A stretch of DNA of 64,000 bases, from the NCBI GenBank assembly GCA_009599575.1, contig VWND01000050.1, positions 1 to 64,000 of the forward strand. Direction: 5' to 3'. Under the pieces are notes generated by a model. That model did no database searches. It saw only the letters and a program-made list of their open reading frames with translations, and had not been told where the DNA came from. Positions within the stretch are counted from its first letter, which is position 1; every line of letters starts with the position of its first letter. Positions 47,001-58,037 of this stretch are shown here, piece after piece. The stretch is from Blumeriella jaapii. Its lineage: Eukaryota; Ascomycota; Leotiomycetes; Helotiales; Drepanopezizaceae. Both the position numbers and the translations under genes were made by a program.

Positions 47001-48334
47001 TCACAGGTACCCTTGAAATCAATAGCGTCGGCTAAGCTCTTGGGCTTTTCGGGGTCATCGATTACACCCTCTCGCATCAGAGCTTTTCGGACCCTGCTTT
47101 GATACTTTTTGTACTCATTAAGATGCTTCATGAGCTCTGGAACTCCTAACAATTGACGGGCAAACATCAAGTCGTAAGATGGCATCGCCGGTGGGACGAT
47201 CCGCTCTTTCTCCAGCACCTTTGCGACTTTGGCAGCAAGAGAGCCTTCGACTGGTTTTGAGGTGGGTAGTTCGAAGCCGGATAGCGGGTTTGAGCTTAGA
47301 GAGGCAGGTTTGAGGGTGAAAGGGGAGGTGGACTGCGTTGAATTTGATAGTGCCCCGTTCATAGGTGCATTATTAATTGTCCCGAAGCTCTTGGAATTCA
47401 ATCCAGTGTTTTGAGAACCTAAAACGCCCAAGTTTGATCCTGCCCCAGCACCGAATGCGTTTGAAGGAATTCCGGTGAGAGGAGCACTTGCAGCAGCCCC
47501 AAAAGCATTCGAGGTAGGGGGAATCGGTGCATTGGAAGTCTTAGGAGTGGGTGCAGCGAAAACACCGAGTGTCGAGGTCGCACCGAATGCCCCAGTTCCA
47601 ACAACTGGCTTGCACCACGCATTGGTGGGTATAGCTGATGCTCCGAAGGTGGCCGAGGGAGCTGCGATAGGTGTATTCGACGGGGTACAGAAACCTGTAG
47701 AGGGCGTGGTGGTTTTGTCAAAGCCTAAGGACGTGTTCGTCTGAGCAGGAGCACTTGGAGACGCGCCAAAGGGACTCGACATCGCGTTCGGGTTGCCGAA
47801 AGATTTTATCGATACGTCCGCCTTTAAAGCTGCAGCGAAAGGGTTGAAAGGAGCTTTGGTATCTGGTGTTGAAGTCGCGCCAAAAGGACTGGTTGCGGCG
47901 GGTGGTGCGCCAAAAGGGTTTTGTATCGCCGCAGGCTTCGCAAAAGGATTCGGCTTTGGTGAAGAATCCCTGGTGACTGCGCTTGTTTTTGGCTCCATGG
48001 TCGTTGTATCTGAGAATCGAACTGACTTGTTGGCGTACAAACCACGGCCAGCACCTCTGCCTCGCGCATTGCCCCTCTTCCCGTTCTGTTCTCTCTCGAC
48101 GCGCTTTGCCGCGTTTTCGAGTCGGTCTTTTTCGAATTCGTTCGGGAGAGTGGATTCTGGAGGGTGATCTGTGTAATAGTCTGAGTGCTTGCTTTTCAAA
48201 TTCTTCTTCTCGCGATGAAATCGATCGGTGAGTGTTCAGAGCATCGTGCATCGCGCATCGCGCTTGGTAAAGGGGATGGAGGGAGCAAAGATCTTGTCCT
48301 CAAACTTACGAGAGCTCAACGCTCCTCTGCTCAT
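44012..48334 (-). CDS. sac3: TREX-2 mRNA export scaffold Sac3
   Basis: A long exon (48180-44012) plus a short first exon (48334-48310) gives about 1397 aa. Sac3 scaffolds TREX-2 at the nuclear pore, coupling transcription to mRNA export. Residues about 60-310 carry many FG motifs (PFGA, AFGA, SFG) as expected for the Mex67-binding region. The SAC3/GANP domain starts near 398 (GTCEDMCPQLEKIERLLEGR) and runs to about 700. A Trp-bearing helix near 1040 (FTDWYALGDDGIVDQFVSWE) followed by a charged coiled coil fits the Cdc31/Sus1-binding segment. The short first exon (MSRGALSS) is inferred from a GTAAGT donor, a CTGAAC branch point and matching phase. The remaining frame is continuous. High certainty for identity, moderate for the start. 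Confidence 0.93.
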
Positions 48335-49034
48335 TGTATCCTGACCTTTTCCTCTCGGTGAACGGTTCCGGGCGCGTGAGTTGCGATTGCTACCTCGGAG
48401 TAGCTCCTGCATTGTCCGTGTTCATTGGGGATGAGTCTCACCGAGGTCGAGAATGAAATAACATCGGTGGTGCCGAAGTATTGAGCTAGCTTGGGAGTTG
48501 TGGAGTGCGTCTGTTTTGTTTTTGATTCTCTTGTCCTATGTGAAGATGTGAAGAAGACAAAGAGCTCCAAAGGTAACTTTGTGAGGCTCTCACAGCATTA
48601 GCGGCTAACCACCAGCCCCACTCTGTGTTTTCAGCCTCCCTCGACCGGGGCTAGGGATGACGACAAGTTGAACCACCACTACCTCACCTACAAACTTAGT
48701 AGGTACAGTACAGTACCATGAAACTCTGCGCCGCCGCCATCAATTGCCGCTGCTTTGGTTTGGTGATTATATATATATCACTTTCAGAGAAAAAGATGCA
48801 TCAAGTGCCGATTCATAAAGACCGTTGTGCAGTCTACAAATACGGCGTGAAATACAGTACTGTAAGTACTGTAGCTGTCAAGAGCATATACGCATTTCAT
48901 CATGCGACATATACTGTACTTTCCCACAGTCTCAGCCAGTCCCCAATGCAGAGGTATACCTTTAATTGCCCCTCCAGACGCCATCCCATATCCCTTTTCC
49001 CCGCAAACGCCCAACTACCTAGCAGAGCTTACCC
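48335..49034. other. spacer between sac3 and ltv1
   Basis: Contains TACTGTAC words at about 48703-48717 and 48853-48872. No gene is recognised. Confidence 0.55.
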
Positions 49035-50246
49035 TCAAGCACGCTGTTTCCGAATAACGGCAGGGCCGAGCCCTTTCCGGACCTCATCTAATTGCTCCAT
49101 CCCACTCTGGTATTTGCCCTTCTTGACAAACTTCTTGCCGCTCATCGAGTGATTGCCAAGGAAGTCATCCATGATACTGTCAAAATCACCCCGAACAGGC
49201 CCAGTGACACTTGACGCGGTCGAGGACATGGAAACAGATGCCATTTCGTCCATATCCTCGTTGTACTTCTCCTCAATTCGCTCGAACCGTTTGTCCAGAT
49301 CAGTGAGACCTTCGGTTCGGAACATAGAAGAAGAGCTCATCGAGTAGGTGGACGGGTTTGTCAAGGCGCCTTTTCTCTTCTTCCGCCTACCACCATTCGT
49401 AGTTGTAGTCATCATTGAAGATTGGACGTCTGAGGGTGCGGCACGCGGGTTCGGCTTTTGCTGATCTTTCTTGATGAACTCCGCTAACCAGTTGCCGTCA
49501 CCGTGGTCCTCTCGTTCGTCGCTCGACATCTCAGCGGTAAGTTGAGGAGCTTCCCGGTACTCTTTGGTAGGCTTCGCTGTATCGTCCGATTCCCAGCCGC
49601 CATCCTCACCATCCCAAGCACCTTGCTCGAATTCCTCCTCATCGATCTCCTCCCCGTCCTTGGCCAATTCCCCGAAGATGTCGTCTTCGTCGTCGACATA
49701 TGCATCGTCTTCCAAAGCAACAAGAACCTCCCTCAGACGTGGATCCATGTCTGGCTGGAACCCTGCAAGCACATCCGGGACGTCTTGCTGCGCCTGGTAA
49801 GTAACCTTCCGCAGATTCTTCGATGGCAGGATTTCGTCGTCCAAAAGGTTGCGCGCACGATCCTCAAGACTTGCATTCTTCAAGGCATCCTCCAGAGACT
49901 GCTGCTTCGCCTTCCCCTTGTTCTGCGTGGGTGCCTCTACGAAATATGCGTCGCCAGAACCCGTCCCAATTTCTCTCACATGCTGCATGTAATCGTACTC
50001 GGTATCGTCGTAGTAGATGCCATAGTTCGCAGCCTCTCCTTCATTGTCTCTCATACCATCAACATCGGAGCCGAGTTCTGAGGCTAGGTCGTCGATTTTT
50101 TTCGCCTTCGTAGAGTTGAGAGGCGCCGTCGGATTCAAAATCATGGAGGATACCGACGCATCGTGAATGAGGGGATCATTTTGAGGCCGATGAAGAACTG
50201 TGAAGTGAGTCGCAGTCTTCTTGTCAATCCACTGCTTGCGGGGCAT
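49035..50246 (-). CDS. ltv1: 40S biogenesis factor Ltv1
   Basis: A single exon of 403 aa starting MPRKQWIDKKTATHFTVLHR, the conserved Ltv1 opening, followed by RPQNDPLIHD and YDYMQHVREIG. The middle is highly acidic (around 190-240) and a basic segment (GGRRKKRKGAL) follows. The conserved C-terminal region has RFERIEEKYNEDMDE. Ltv1 binds the head of pre-40S particles and must be phosphorylated by casein kinase 1 before release. It is head to head with lsg1, 471 bp between start codons. Confidence 0.95.
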   Translation of the reverse strand: MPRKQWIDKKTATHFTVLHRPQNDPLIHDASVSSMILNPTAPLNSTKAKKIDDLASELGSDVDGMRDNEGEAANYGIYYDDTEYDYMQHVREIGTGSGDAYFVEAPTQNKGKAKQQSLEDALKNASLEDRARNLLDDEILPSKNLRKVTYQAQQDVPDVLAGFQPDMDPRLREVLVALEDDAYVDDEDDIFGELAKDGEEIDEEEFEQGAWDGEDGGWESDDTAKPTKEYREAPQLTAEMSSDEREDHGDGNWLAEFIKKDQQKPNPRAAPSDVQSSMMTTTTNGGRRKKRKGALTNPSTYSMSSSSMFRTEGLTDLDKRFERIEEKYNEDMDEMASVSMSSTASSVTGPVRGDFDSIMDDFLGNHSMSGKKFVKKGKYQSGMEQLDEVRKGLGPAVIRKQRA

Positions 50247-50717
50247 TTTTCTGGTTCTGGTGTTTGCACCAGAGTGTGATGCTTTGCTTCAAAACGATCG
50301 GTTTTTCTTTTTTTGTTGGAGGAAAACGACCGCTCGAGGCATGTGCGAAACGCCAACTTCGGATTCTGCTTTTTTCGAGTACAAATCCCCGGGTAGAATT
50401 TCGCTTTTAGTGGAATCCCAAGTTACCGGAAAACCTAGGCGGCACTACTCAAAAAGGAGTGCGAAGTAATAAAGTTGCCCTCGCGTTGTGCTCTGTCGAG
50501 AACTCTGGTCGTCGCCAAAATTTGATTTGTGGCGCGGGGTCCTGCTAGCAAATACTAATTTTGCGTCACCGATTTGCCTCTTGATCAGCGCGCTCAAGTC
50601 AACCCCGCCACGAGAATTTCGACTGAGCGCTTCTCCAGACACGATAATCAAGCAATCCACGACATAGAGAAAGCGGCCCGTTGACTAGCATCTTCGAACA
50701 GAAATCCTGCGGTCAAG
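50247..50717. promoter_or_regulatory. divergent promoter shared by ltv1 and lsg1
   Basis: A 471-bp interval with both start codons at its ends. It has a T-rich tract near 50301-50313 and a CCAAAATTTG palindrome-like element (50515-50524) resembling the yeast RRPE core (AAAATTTT). Shared regulation is inferred. Confidence 0.4.
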
Positions 50718-52808
50718 ATGGTTCTTGCGAAATCCAAAAATGCCGTCGGGCTGGGCAACAGGTCTGTTCGGTCCAAGGCCCTCGACTTGTGCGCAGTGCT
50801 AATACTTATTAGCTTGATGAACGATCGATTTGGAAAGGGAAAAGGATCAGATCGTAAGAAGGTCACATCTGCAGGAATTCACAGAATCAATCATGCTACA
50901 GGAGAAACGGTACGCGTTAAAAGCGACGCAGGTCTGGGAGGAGCGAGACTGACATCTCGCAGTACGTTACCAACGAGCGGAAGGAGGCCAGCTGGGTCAA
51001 GATGCGATCAGTCACGGAACAGGCGGCGCTCGATGAGTTCCTGTCGACAGCAGAGCTGGCAGGAACCGACTTTACCGCGGAGAAAATGAATAATGTCAAG
51101 ATTATCCATACCGACCAGAAGAACCCATATCTACTCTCCGCGGCAGAAGAGCGAGCAGCTGTTGGAAAACAAAAGGCCCACAAGGACAGACTCACGGTTC
51201 CTCGAAGACCGCATTGGGATGCTTCCACCACTCCCGAGCAACTGGACCGAGCGGAGAGAGATAGCTTGTTGGAGTGGCGCAGAGGTCTCGCGGAGTTGCA
51301 AGAAAACAATGATCTGCTCATGACACCATTCGAGAGAAACCTGGAGGTCTGGAGACAACTGTGGAGAGTCATCGAGCGATCGGATTTGGTGGTACAGATC
51401 GTAGACGCTCGGAACCCGCTGCTATTCCGCTCAGACGATCTAGAGAGATATGTCAAGGCTGTCGATTCGAGGAAGGAGAATCTTCTGCTCGTTAACAAGG
51501 CGGATATGTTGACCTTTGACCAACGTCAAACATGGGCCGATTACTTTGAGGCTGCTGGAATCGCTTACAAGTTCTTCTCTGCCAGTCTCGCTAAGGAGAT
51601 GAATGAGGCCCGAGAATTTTCGGATTCTGAAGATGAAGAGGAGGAGGGGGAAGAGGGAGGGCCATCTGATTCCAAGCTCGCAGGAAAAGCTCAAGCTCTT
51701 AAGATTGATGACGATAAGGAATCTGAGGGGGAGGATGAAGGAGATGTCGAGGACGAGAGAACGAGGATTCTGACTGTCGACGAACTTGAAGCTCTCTTCT
51801 TATTACACGCTCCTGACAATCCAGGTAAGTCTTCCAATCATAGATTTTCCAATACAAATTAACTCGCCTCAGATGCGGATTCAGATGCCCCTAGGAAGAC
51901 ACAAATCGGCCTTGTTGGATACCCCAATGTCGGTAAATCTTCCACGATTAACGCCCTGATTGGATCCAAGAAAGTCTCTGTCTCATCGACACCAGGAAAG
52001 ACGAAGCATTTCCAGACGATTCATCTGAGCGAGAAGGTTTTTACTGTGTGATTGTCCCGGTCTTGTGTTTCCCAATTTCGCCACAACTAAGGCAGAGCTT
52101 GTTTGCAATGGTATCCTGCCAATCGATCAGTTGAGGGAGTTCACTGGTCCAGCCGGTCTCGTTGCTAAACGTATTCCTCAACACTTCTTGGAGGCCCTGT
52201 ACGGGATGAAGATCAAGACCAGACCCATTGAAGAAGGTGGAACTGGTATCCCAACAGCAGAGGAGGTTCTTTCCGCTTATGCAAGAGCTAGGGGCTTCAC
52301 GAGAACAGGTCAAGGTCAACCAGATGAGTCAAGAGCCGCAAGATACATCCTGAAAGATTACGTTAATGGCAAGCTTCTCTTCTGCCAACCACCTCCCTTG
52401 GATATCGACTCAACTGAATTCAACAAAGAGCTGTATGACGAAGGCCATCTTCCTGAAAAGAGACGGCTGGCGTTGGCATCGATAGATTCCCAGACTGAAG
52501 ATACCGCATCAGTCGCCGATTCGGACATGATTCCGTTGGAAACCGGATCCAAGTCCAAGAAGCTAGATAGCACTTTCTTTGCTCAAGGTCAAGGAAACTC
52601 GGCACATCTTCGAATGCCATTCAACCACAAGTACAGCGAGCAAGGCACAGCCAGTGGCAAGCAACTGTCGGGGCGCAAGCAAAAGACTCTTTTGGCTTTG
52701 GAAAAGGATCTGGACCCCAAGGACACCAAGATGCTAACGAGCAAGAAGCACTTCAAGAATGGCACTAAGGGCAACGGGAAGCGTAGAGCGAATTATTTTG
52801 CGGACTGA
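50718..52808 (+). CDS. lsg1: 60S export GTPase Lsg1 (circularly permuted), apparent 1-nt frameshift
   Basis: Exons 50718-50761, 50813-50909, 50963-51824 and 51873-52808 give about 645 aa after one base is allowed for. Lsg1 releases the export adaptor Nmd3 from cytoplasmic pre-60S subunits. Motifs occur in permuted order: NKAD (G4) near 225, then GYPNVGKSS (G1) at 350-358, then the G3-like CDCPGLV. Between G1 and G3 the frame hits TGA after EKVFTV, at five T (52038-52042). With four T it reads directly into LCDCPGLVFPNFA. The downstream part is otherwise continuous to the stop and ends in a basic tail (KNGTKGNGKRRANYFAD). I read this as a homopolymer error. Confidence 0.94.
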
Positions 52809-54508
52809 GCGTTTTTCTGGAGCTTCTCTCGTTTTTCGTCTGTTGCTCTTTGAACCTATTTGACCGAGTGGACGCTATGGATCTGGGAATGTTATTTTTG
52901 CATCGAAGAGGCGTTTGTGATGATATAATTGAAGTTCCAATATCAGAAAATGTTGGCCAGCTTGGCCAGATCGCACCTGATGCACCCTTGATAAATTTCA
53001 TTTCTGCCAAGAATGTTCGAGCAACTTCAAGTAAGCTATTCGGAGGTTGAGATGACAGTATATCGTTTTGAATTGGCGAAGTACACTGTGCAGTACCGTA
53101 TGTACTGTAGGTATGTATATACGAACGAGCCGAGGCATCTTCTTTGAATTTACAGTTCAATTTGCCTTTGACAAGGCAAGCCTCCGAAGCTACAAAGGCA
53201 ATTACGATAACAATAACCAATCCAATCCATATTCCTAATGTTTGTACAAGCTCATGTCAGTACTGTATAGGGCAGAGAAGCGCGGCAATCTCTGACATCT
53301 GGCTTGTAAGAAGGCTGATATTGTAAAGCACGATGATGAGGATATAGTTCAACGTCTGGAGGGAGCAGTGGAACTGCACGACCTCAAGCCTTCCCGTAGG
53401 GCATTGGAGACGTGCTAAGCTGGGTAATTTTACATACAAAAGATCCTCGAGAAAGCAGTTATTCTTTTTAAAAGAAAGTAACAAGTGTCCGCTATCTGAG
53501 CCCTTCCCCTACAGGCGGGATGGTTCTCCATGGAATTCGTGAAGTGTCCTTCGATATTTCCGAAAAAATACTCAAAGCCGTTGCAGCTGAGTGTTTAGAA
53601 GGCTCCAACGACCAATGTAGCAAGCCTATCGCAGGCTTAAGAAGCACGATGAAGTGTAACGAGTGTGATTTCAATATTGATATCCCCGCCCGCGCAATTG
53701 TTATTCCAAAACGTAACGTCGGGCCTGTTCAATCAGCCAGCGCAGATGCTACAACAATATTTTTCATACCTTATCAAACGATACAGCACGATACATACTG
53801 AATGCAATCATCATTTTCCTTGAGCGTTTTACATGAGCTTTCGTTGGCTTGGATATCTTCGTTGGTAAGAACTGATATTAAATTCGAATTACCCGAAAGA
53901 GCTTTGCACGCGTCAATATTAGGATGGAAGTCGATTTCAAAGTTGGTGTTGGTCGGTGCAAACCACAATAGATGATCGCGTACTGAAAGCTGCTGATGTA
54001 AATAGATAAAAATCGGGCATACGTTTGCTCTTTTTTATCTTCAGCTAAAAATAGGCCCAGGTACTGTAAGAATTAAACAAGAAAATAAATCGCTTATGTT
54101 CGTATAAACTCGTACATACTCGTATGTACTCGTATATAATAGTAGATATTCTTTCCGCGTTTCAAAAAGCCTGATTTTTACTTTAGTACGCGTGTTGCAA
54201 ATACTAGATATGCTTGGATAACAAAACCTTGAATAGCTTCTATTTACATAGAATTAACGTGATTTTTAGCATTGGTAAGCTTGTACAATGCTACGTACCA
54301 AAAATGGACCTCGGTGATGCGTCTCTGAGTTACCGACAGAGTCCTACTGTATGTAGTGTGGGGAAACAGGGATCGAGCTAAAGGTAATCAAGTGCCTCCT
54401 CGAATTCATCTCTTCTCTCTGACATCCTCTCTACCTTTATTAAAACTTGGATATCTTGAAACTTGCAACCAGAGAGATTTTTTTCAAATCGATCCAGTAT
54501 TCGTACTC
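52809..54508. other. 1.7-kb AT-rich intergenic region, no intact gene
   Basis: AT content is visibly higher than in the flanking genes, most so at about 53990-54300. Short frames with hydrophobic starts (for example minus strand near 53200) lack an ATG or break quickly. TACTGTAC words occur at 53090-53110 and 53255-53265. Confidence 0.55.
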
Positions 54509-56133
54509 ATGTCGGCCCAAATTCCAATCCTCGTGAGATGCATTTCAGCTTCCCCGCCTCCAAGACTCCAACCAAAGACCTCCATCACTAACGGTAAACC
54601 TAGGCTGCAGACAGAGTCAGCGACCATGCAAAGAAGACCCTTGATCTTGTAAAGAAGTTCGTTGAGGAAAGATGTATTCCGTAAGCCAATCTATCTCTTA
54701 CTTGTCTGTGTTCCATGGCAATTCAGCATCTCGTCGAGTTGCGAAATTGTCACCATTTGCTCAAGCTGACATCCCCTTTCAGCGCCGACTTGATTCTGGC
54801 TGCACAGATCGAGCAGCAGGGCTCGAGCAGATGGGATCACCACCCCTCAATCATCGAAGACCTCAAGGCAGAGGCGAAGAAGCTCGGTCTGTGGAATCTG
54901 TTCCTGGCCAAGGGTCATTACAAAGAGGGAGCAGGCTTTTCAAATCTGGAGTATGGCTTGATGGCAGAGCACCTTGGAAAGTCGAGAGTGGCTTCTGAAG
55001 CTGTCAACTGCGCGGCTCCGGACACTGGGAATATGGAGGTGTTGGCGAAATATGGGAATGAGGCACAGAAGAAGCAGTGGTTGCAGCCGCTGCTGAACGG
55101 TCAAATTCGGTCGGCCTTCTTGATGACTGAGCCGGATATTGCTTCTTCTGATGCAACGAACATCCAGATGAGCATGAAGAGAGACGGGAACGATTGGGTT
55201 TTGAACGGATCGGTTAGGTCCTCACACTTCTTGAGGCTAGGATTTACTGCTAATGCTTGACAGAAATGGTGGTCAAGTGGAGCTGGTGATCCACGATGCA
55301 GCATCTACATTGTTATGGCGAAGAGCGATCCAGGAAACGCAGACAAGTACAAGCAGCAATCGGTCGTTCTGGTTCCTGCCAATGCTCCTGGCGTTACCAT
55401 CCAAAGAATGTTGTCGGTCTACGGCTACGACGATGCTCCTCACGGACATGGTCACATCACGTTCAACAACGTTCGTGTACCAGCTTCGAATGTGGTTCTC
55501 GGTCCTGGCCGAGGGTTCGAGATTATCCAAGGGAGACTTGGTCCAGGACGTATCCACCACTGCATGCGTACAATTGGGGCTGTAAATATCTCTCACCGTG
55601 TCTTTTGACTTTTCCCTAACTAACATACCCAGGCCGAGAGAGCTCTCGAATGGATGCTCTATCGAATCAACGACCCGAGAAAGACAACCTTTGGTAAGCA
55701 ACTGAAGGAGCACGGTGTCATCCTTGAGTGGGTAGCCAGGTCTAGAATCGAGATCGACGCGGCCCGTCTTGTGGTTCTCAATGCCGCAATCAAGATTGAT
55801 TTGTTCGGAGCCAAGGGGGCCCTGAAGGAAATCAGCGAGGCCAAGGTCCTCATCCCCAATATGGGACTGACAGTCATCGACCGTGCTGTGCAATCTTTTG
55901 GAGCTGCCGGTGTCTGCCAAGATACTCCCCTGGCTAACATGTGGGCAAATATTCGAACTTTGAAACTGGCTGATGGGCCAGACGAGGTACACTTGCAGCA
56001 ATTGGGACGTAATGAGAACAAGAGGGGGAAAGAAGCCACAGAGCTTATTTTGAGACAGGCAGAGATTTCGAAGAGACTATTTGCTGAGTACAAAGTTAGC
56101 GCTTCTCAGCCAGGCCCACAGTCGAAGCTGTAG
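54509..56133 (+). CDS. peroxisomal acyl-CoA dehydrogenase (ACAD10/11-like)
   Basis: Five exons (54509-54532, 54604-54680, 54783-55212, 55264-55581, 55633-56133) give 449 aa. The family signature runs from [16 protein letters not shown] through [47 protein letters not shown] (FAD-binding region), [27 protein letters not shown] and [19 protein letters not shown]. The C-terminus is SKL, a perfect type 1 peroxisomal signal. The enzyme would catalyse the first, FAD-dependent step of beta-oxidation of an unusual acyl-CoA. The substrate cannot be told. Unlike animal ACAD10/11 it has no N-terminal kinase-like domain. The eight-codon first exon rests on a GTGAGA donor, an ACTAAC branch point and phase. 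Confidence 0.92.
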
Positions 56134-56530
56134 AATAGATCTTTGTGCTTTAGTTTAATGCTACCTGTGTTTGCTCGACCAGGGCCTAGAACATCAAAAC
56201 ATCAGGCTATAATATATTTGATACTTTAGTTCAGCAATTTGTGACTCGAATTTGCGTAGTATACCAGGGACACGTGTCTGTTAGCGTCGTCACGTCGTCA
56301 CGTCGTCACGTCGTTACTGTAGCGGGATCGATCGTAGTGGAGCATTATGCGCGGTTGCTAGGTAGCAACGAGGTATTGATATCCGGCCTCGCGAAAATGC
56401 TTTAAAGCACAACCTCGACCACATCACCGGAATTCTTCATCACCGCGCCCACACTTCTCAAAGCCTCACAGTCTTCTCGAGACCCTCTTACAATCACACC
56501 AGACCACAAACAAACCCCATAACCTTCGAA
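56134..56530. other. promoter region of spo12
   Basis: Contains a CACGTG at 56271-56276 and a four-fold CGTCGTCA repeat at 56285-56316. No gene is recognised. Confidence 0.55.
56285..56316. promoter_or_regulatory. four tandem CGTCGTCA units upstream of spo12
   Basis: Three perfect and one variant 8-bp unit (last CGTCGTTA). On the minus strand each carries TGACG, the half-site bound by CREB/ATF-type bZIP factors. It lies 215 bp before the spo12 ATG. Function is inferred. Confidence 0.4.
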
Positions 56531-57059
56531 ATGTCTCCTAACGTTCTCGCCGACCGAGACATCAACGCCGCTGCTGCGACCAAGCAACCAGAGGACAAGC
56601 CCCAGGGCCAGGAGAAGACCGATGTAAAGAGCATGGAGTACCACCGCCAGGTCTTGCAATCCAAGCTTGAGGAGGACCAGTACGTTTTTTCCCTCCGTCC
56701 CTATCTACAGATTTATAGTTTCGAAAGAAGCGTATTCGCTGACGGACATCTGCACCCAGAGGAAAGCAAACTTACGTCTCCCCCTCCGATAACATCATGA
56801 GCCCCTGCACCGCAAAGCTCAGCGCCTACCGCAACAAACAAATCGGAAAGTAATTCTCCCCGCCTTTTATCTCATGTACACCCAGCGTATCTTATGGCGC
56901 AGAGCGCTGACGACAGATTTGAATAGAACCAAGCCCAAGTCCCTCTTCGCAAAGACCTCGTCCAAGAATCTCGACACTGCAGGTAGCTTGTTCGCGCCCA
57001 AGTACGCCCCTGCAGAGAGCACCAGTGATGGCGAGGACAAGAAGATGGGAGGCCAATAG
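56531..57059 (+). CDS. spo12: Spo12-family mitotic exit regulator
   Basis: Exons 56531-56679, 56760-56849 and 56927-57059 give 123 aa. The short SPO12 motif SPSDNIMSPCTAKLSA is intact in exon 2, followed by YRNKQIGK and KTKPKSLF, the rest of the family block. Outside it the protein is hydrophilic and probably disordered. In yeast Spo12 acts in the FEAR network that frees Cdc14 from the nucleolus in early anaphase and is phosphorylated within this motif. Good certainty. Confidence 0.93.
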
Positions 57060-58037
57060 ACCTTGTGCTCCCCTTCTTCTTCTTCCTTTCTTCCGCTTCC
57101 TGGCAACGACAGTAACGACAAATTGATAGACGCATCCACCTTTCGACCATCCGTTTTCCGCATAAGAGCGCGTGTACGATATTTCTCTTTTACTCTCTTG
57201 CTCAATGGTCATCGATGCACATCGAGGAACATTTTACGAATGAACACAATGCCGGATGTCACACGTGCTGCGCTGGCATATCCTTAGACACGGACATGGC
57301 TTGTTGATGGGTGGGACGCATTTTTCATGACACGACGGACTTGGGAACAAATGAATGGGTCGCCTGGGGATGGCATTGGGATAATGGCGTTCTTGAGGAC
57401 ATTGGTTTTGACCCAACCTCTGGCGTGCTTTGTTTTTCTTTTCTATGCGAGGGCTGAACCTGGGATGTGTTTCATCACAGTAATGATAGGGAATAAAACA
57501 ATTTTTGCTTTTGCACTCGATGAGAAATACACATGCTTCTTAATCTCGTGGCAAGTGCCCATTTGTCGACACGGATGTGCCAAACAAAGACTTCAAGGGC
57601 AGCTTTCACCATTACAATCCTCTAATGCATAGCTGATCGTCAACTCCGCTTGATGATTATTTAGCATGCTTGAATATGTCTCCGTCTCCAGATCGGAAGG
57701 GCCAGCTTCTCTTGAACAATCGGTGCTGGGATCCTACTTCCTTGGCCACCTGTTTGCGAGAGAACTAGCTTCCTCCTGAGACAGATAAAACGCAAACAAC
57801 CACAACTGCAATTGTTTTGACATCAGACTTCTCTTGCCTTTCTCAGCCCATACAATCAACAGTCAGAATGGTTGTTGGAAAAGAAAGAAAGAAAGAAAGA
57901 GACATGCACTACTCTACCACTTTCACGGAAGGCCTCTCAAGGGTACTACATTTTTACAAGGTCAAGAAGTGTCTCTATTCTCAACTTTGCTAGCAAGTTC
58001 AACGCTTCAAGCTCCTCTCAGCTCCCGTCCACCACAT
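57060..58037. other. intergenic between convergent spo12 and rbg1
   Basis: Contains a GAAA microsatellite (about 57878-57903). No gene is recognised. Confidence 0.6.
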
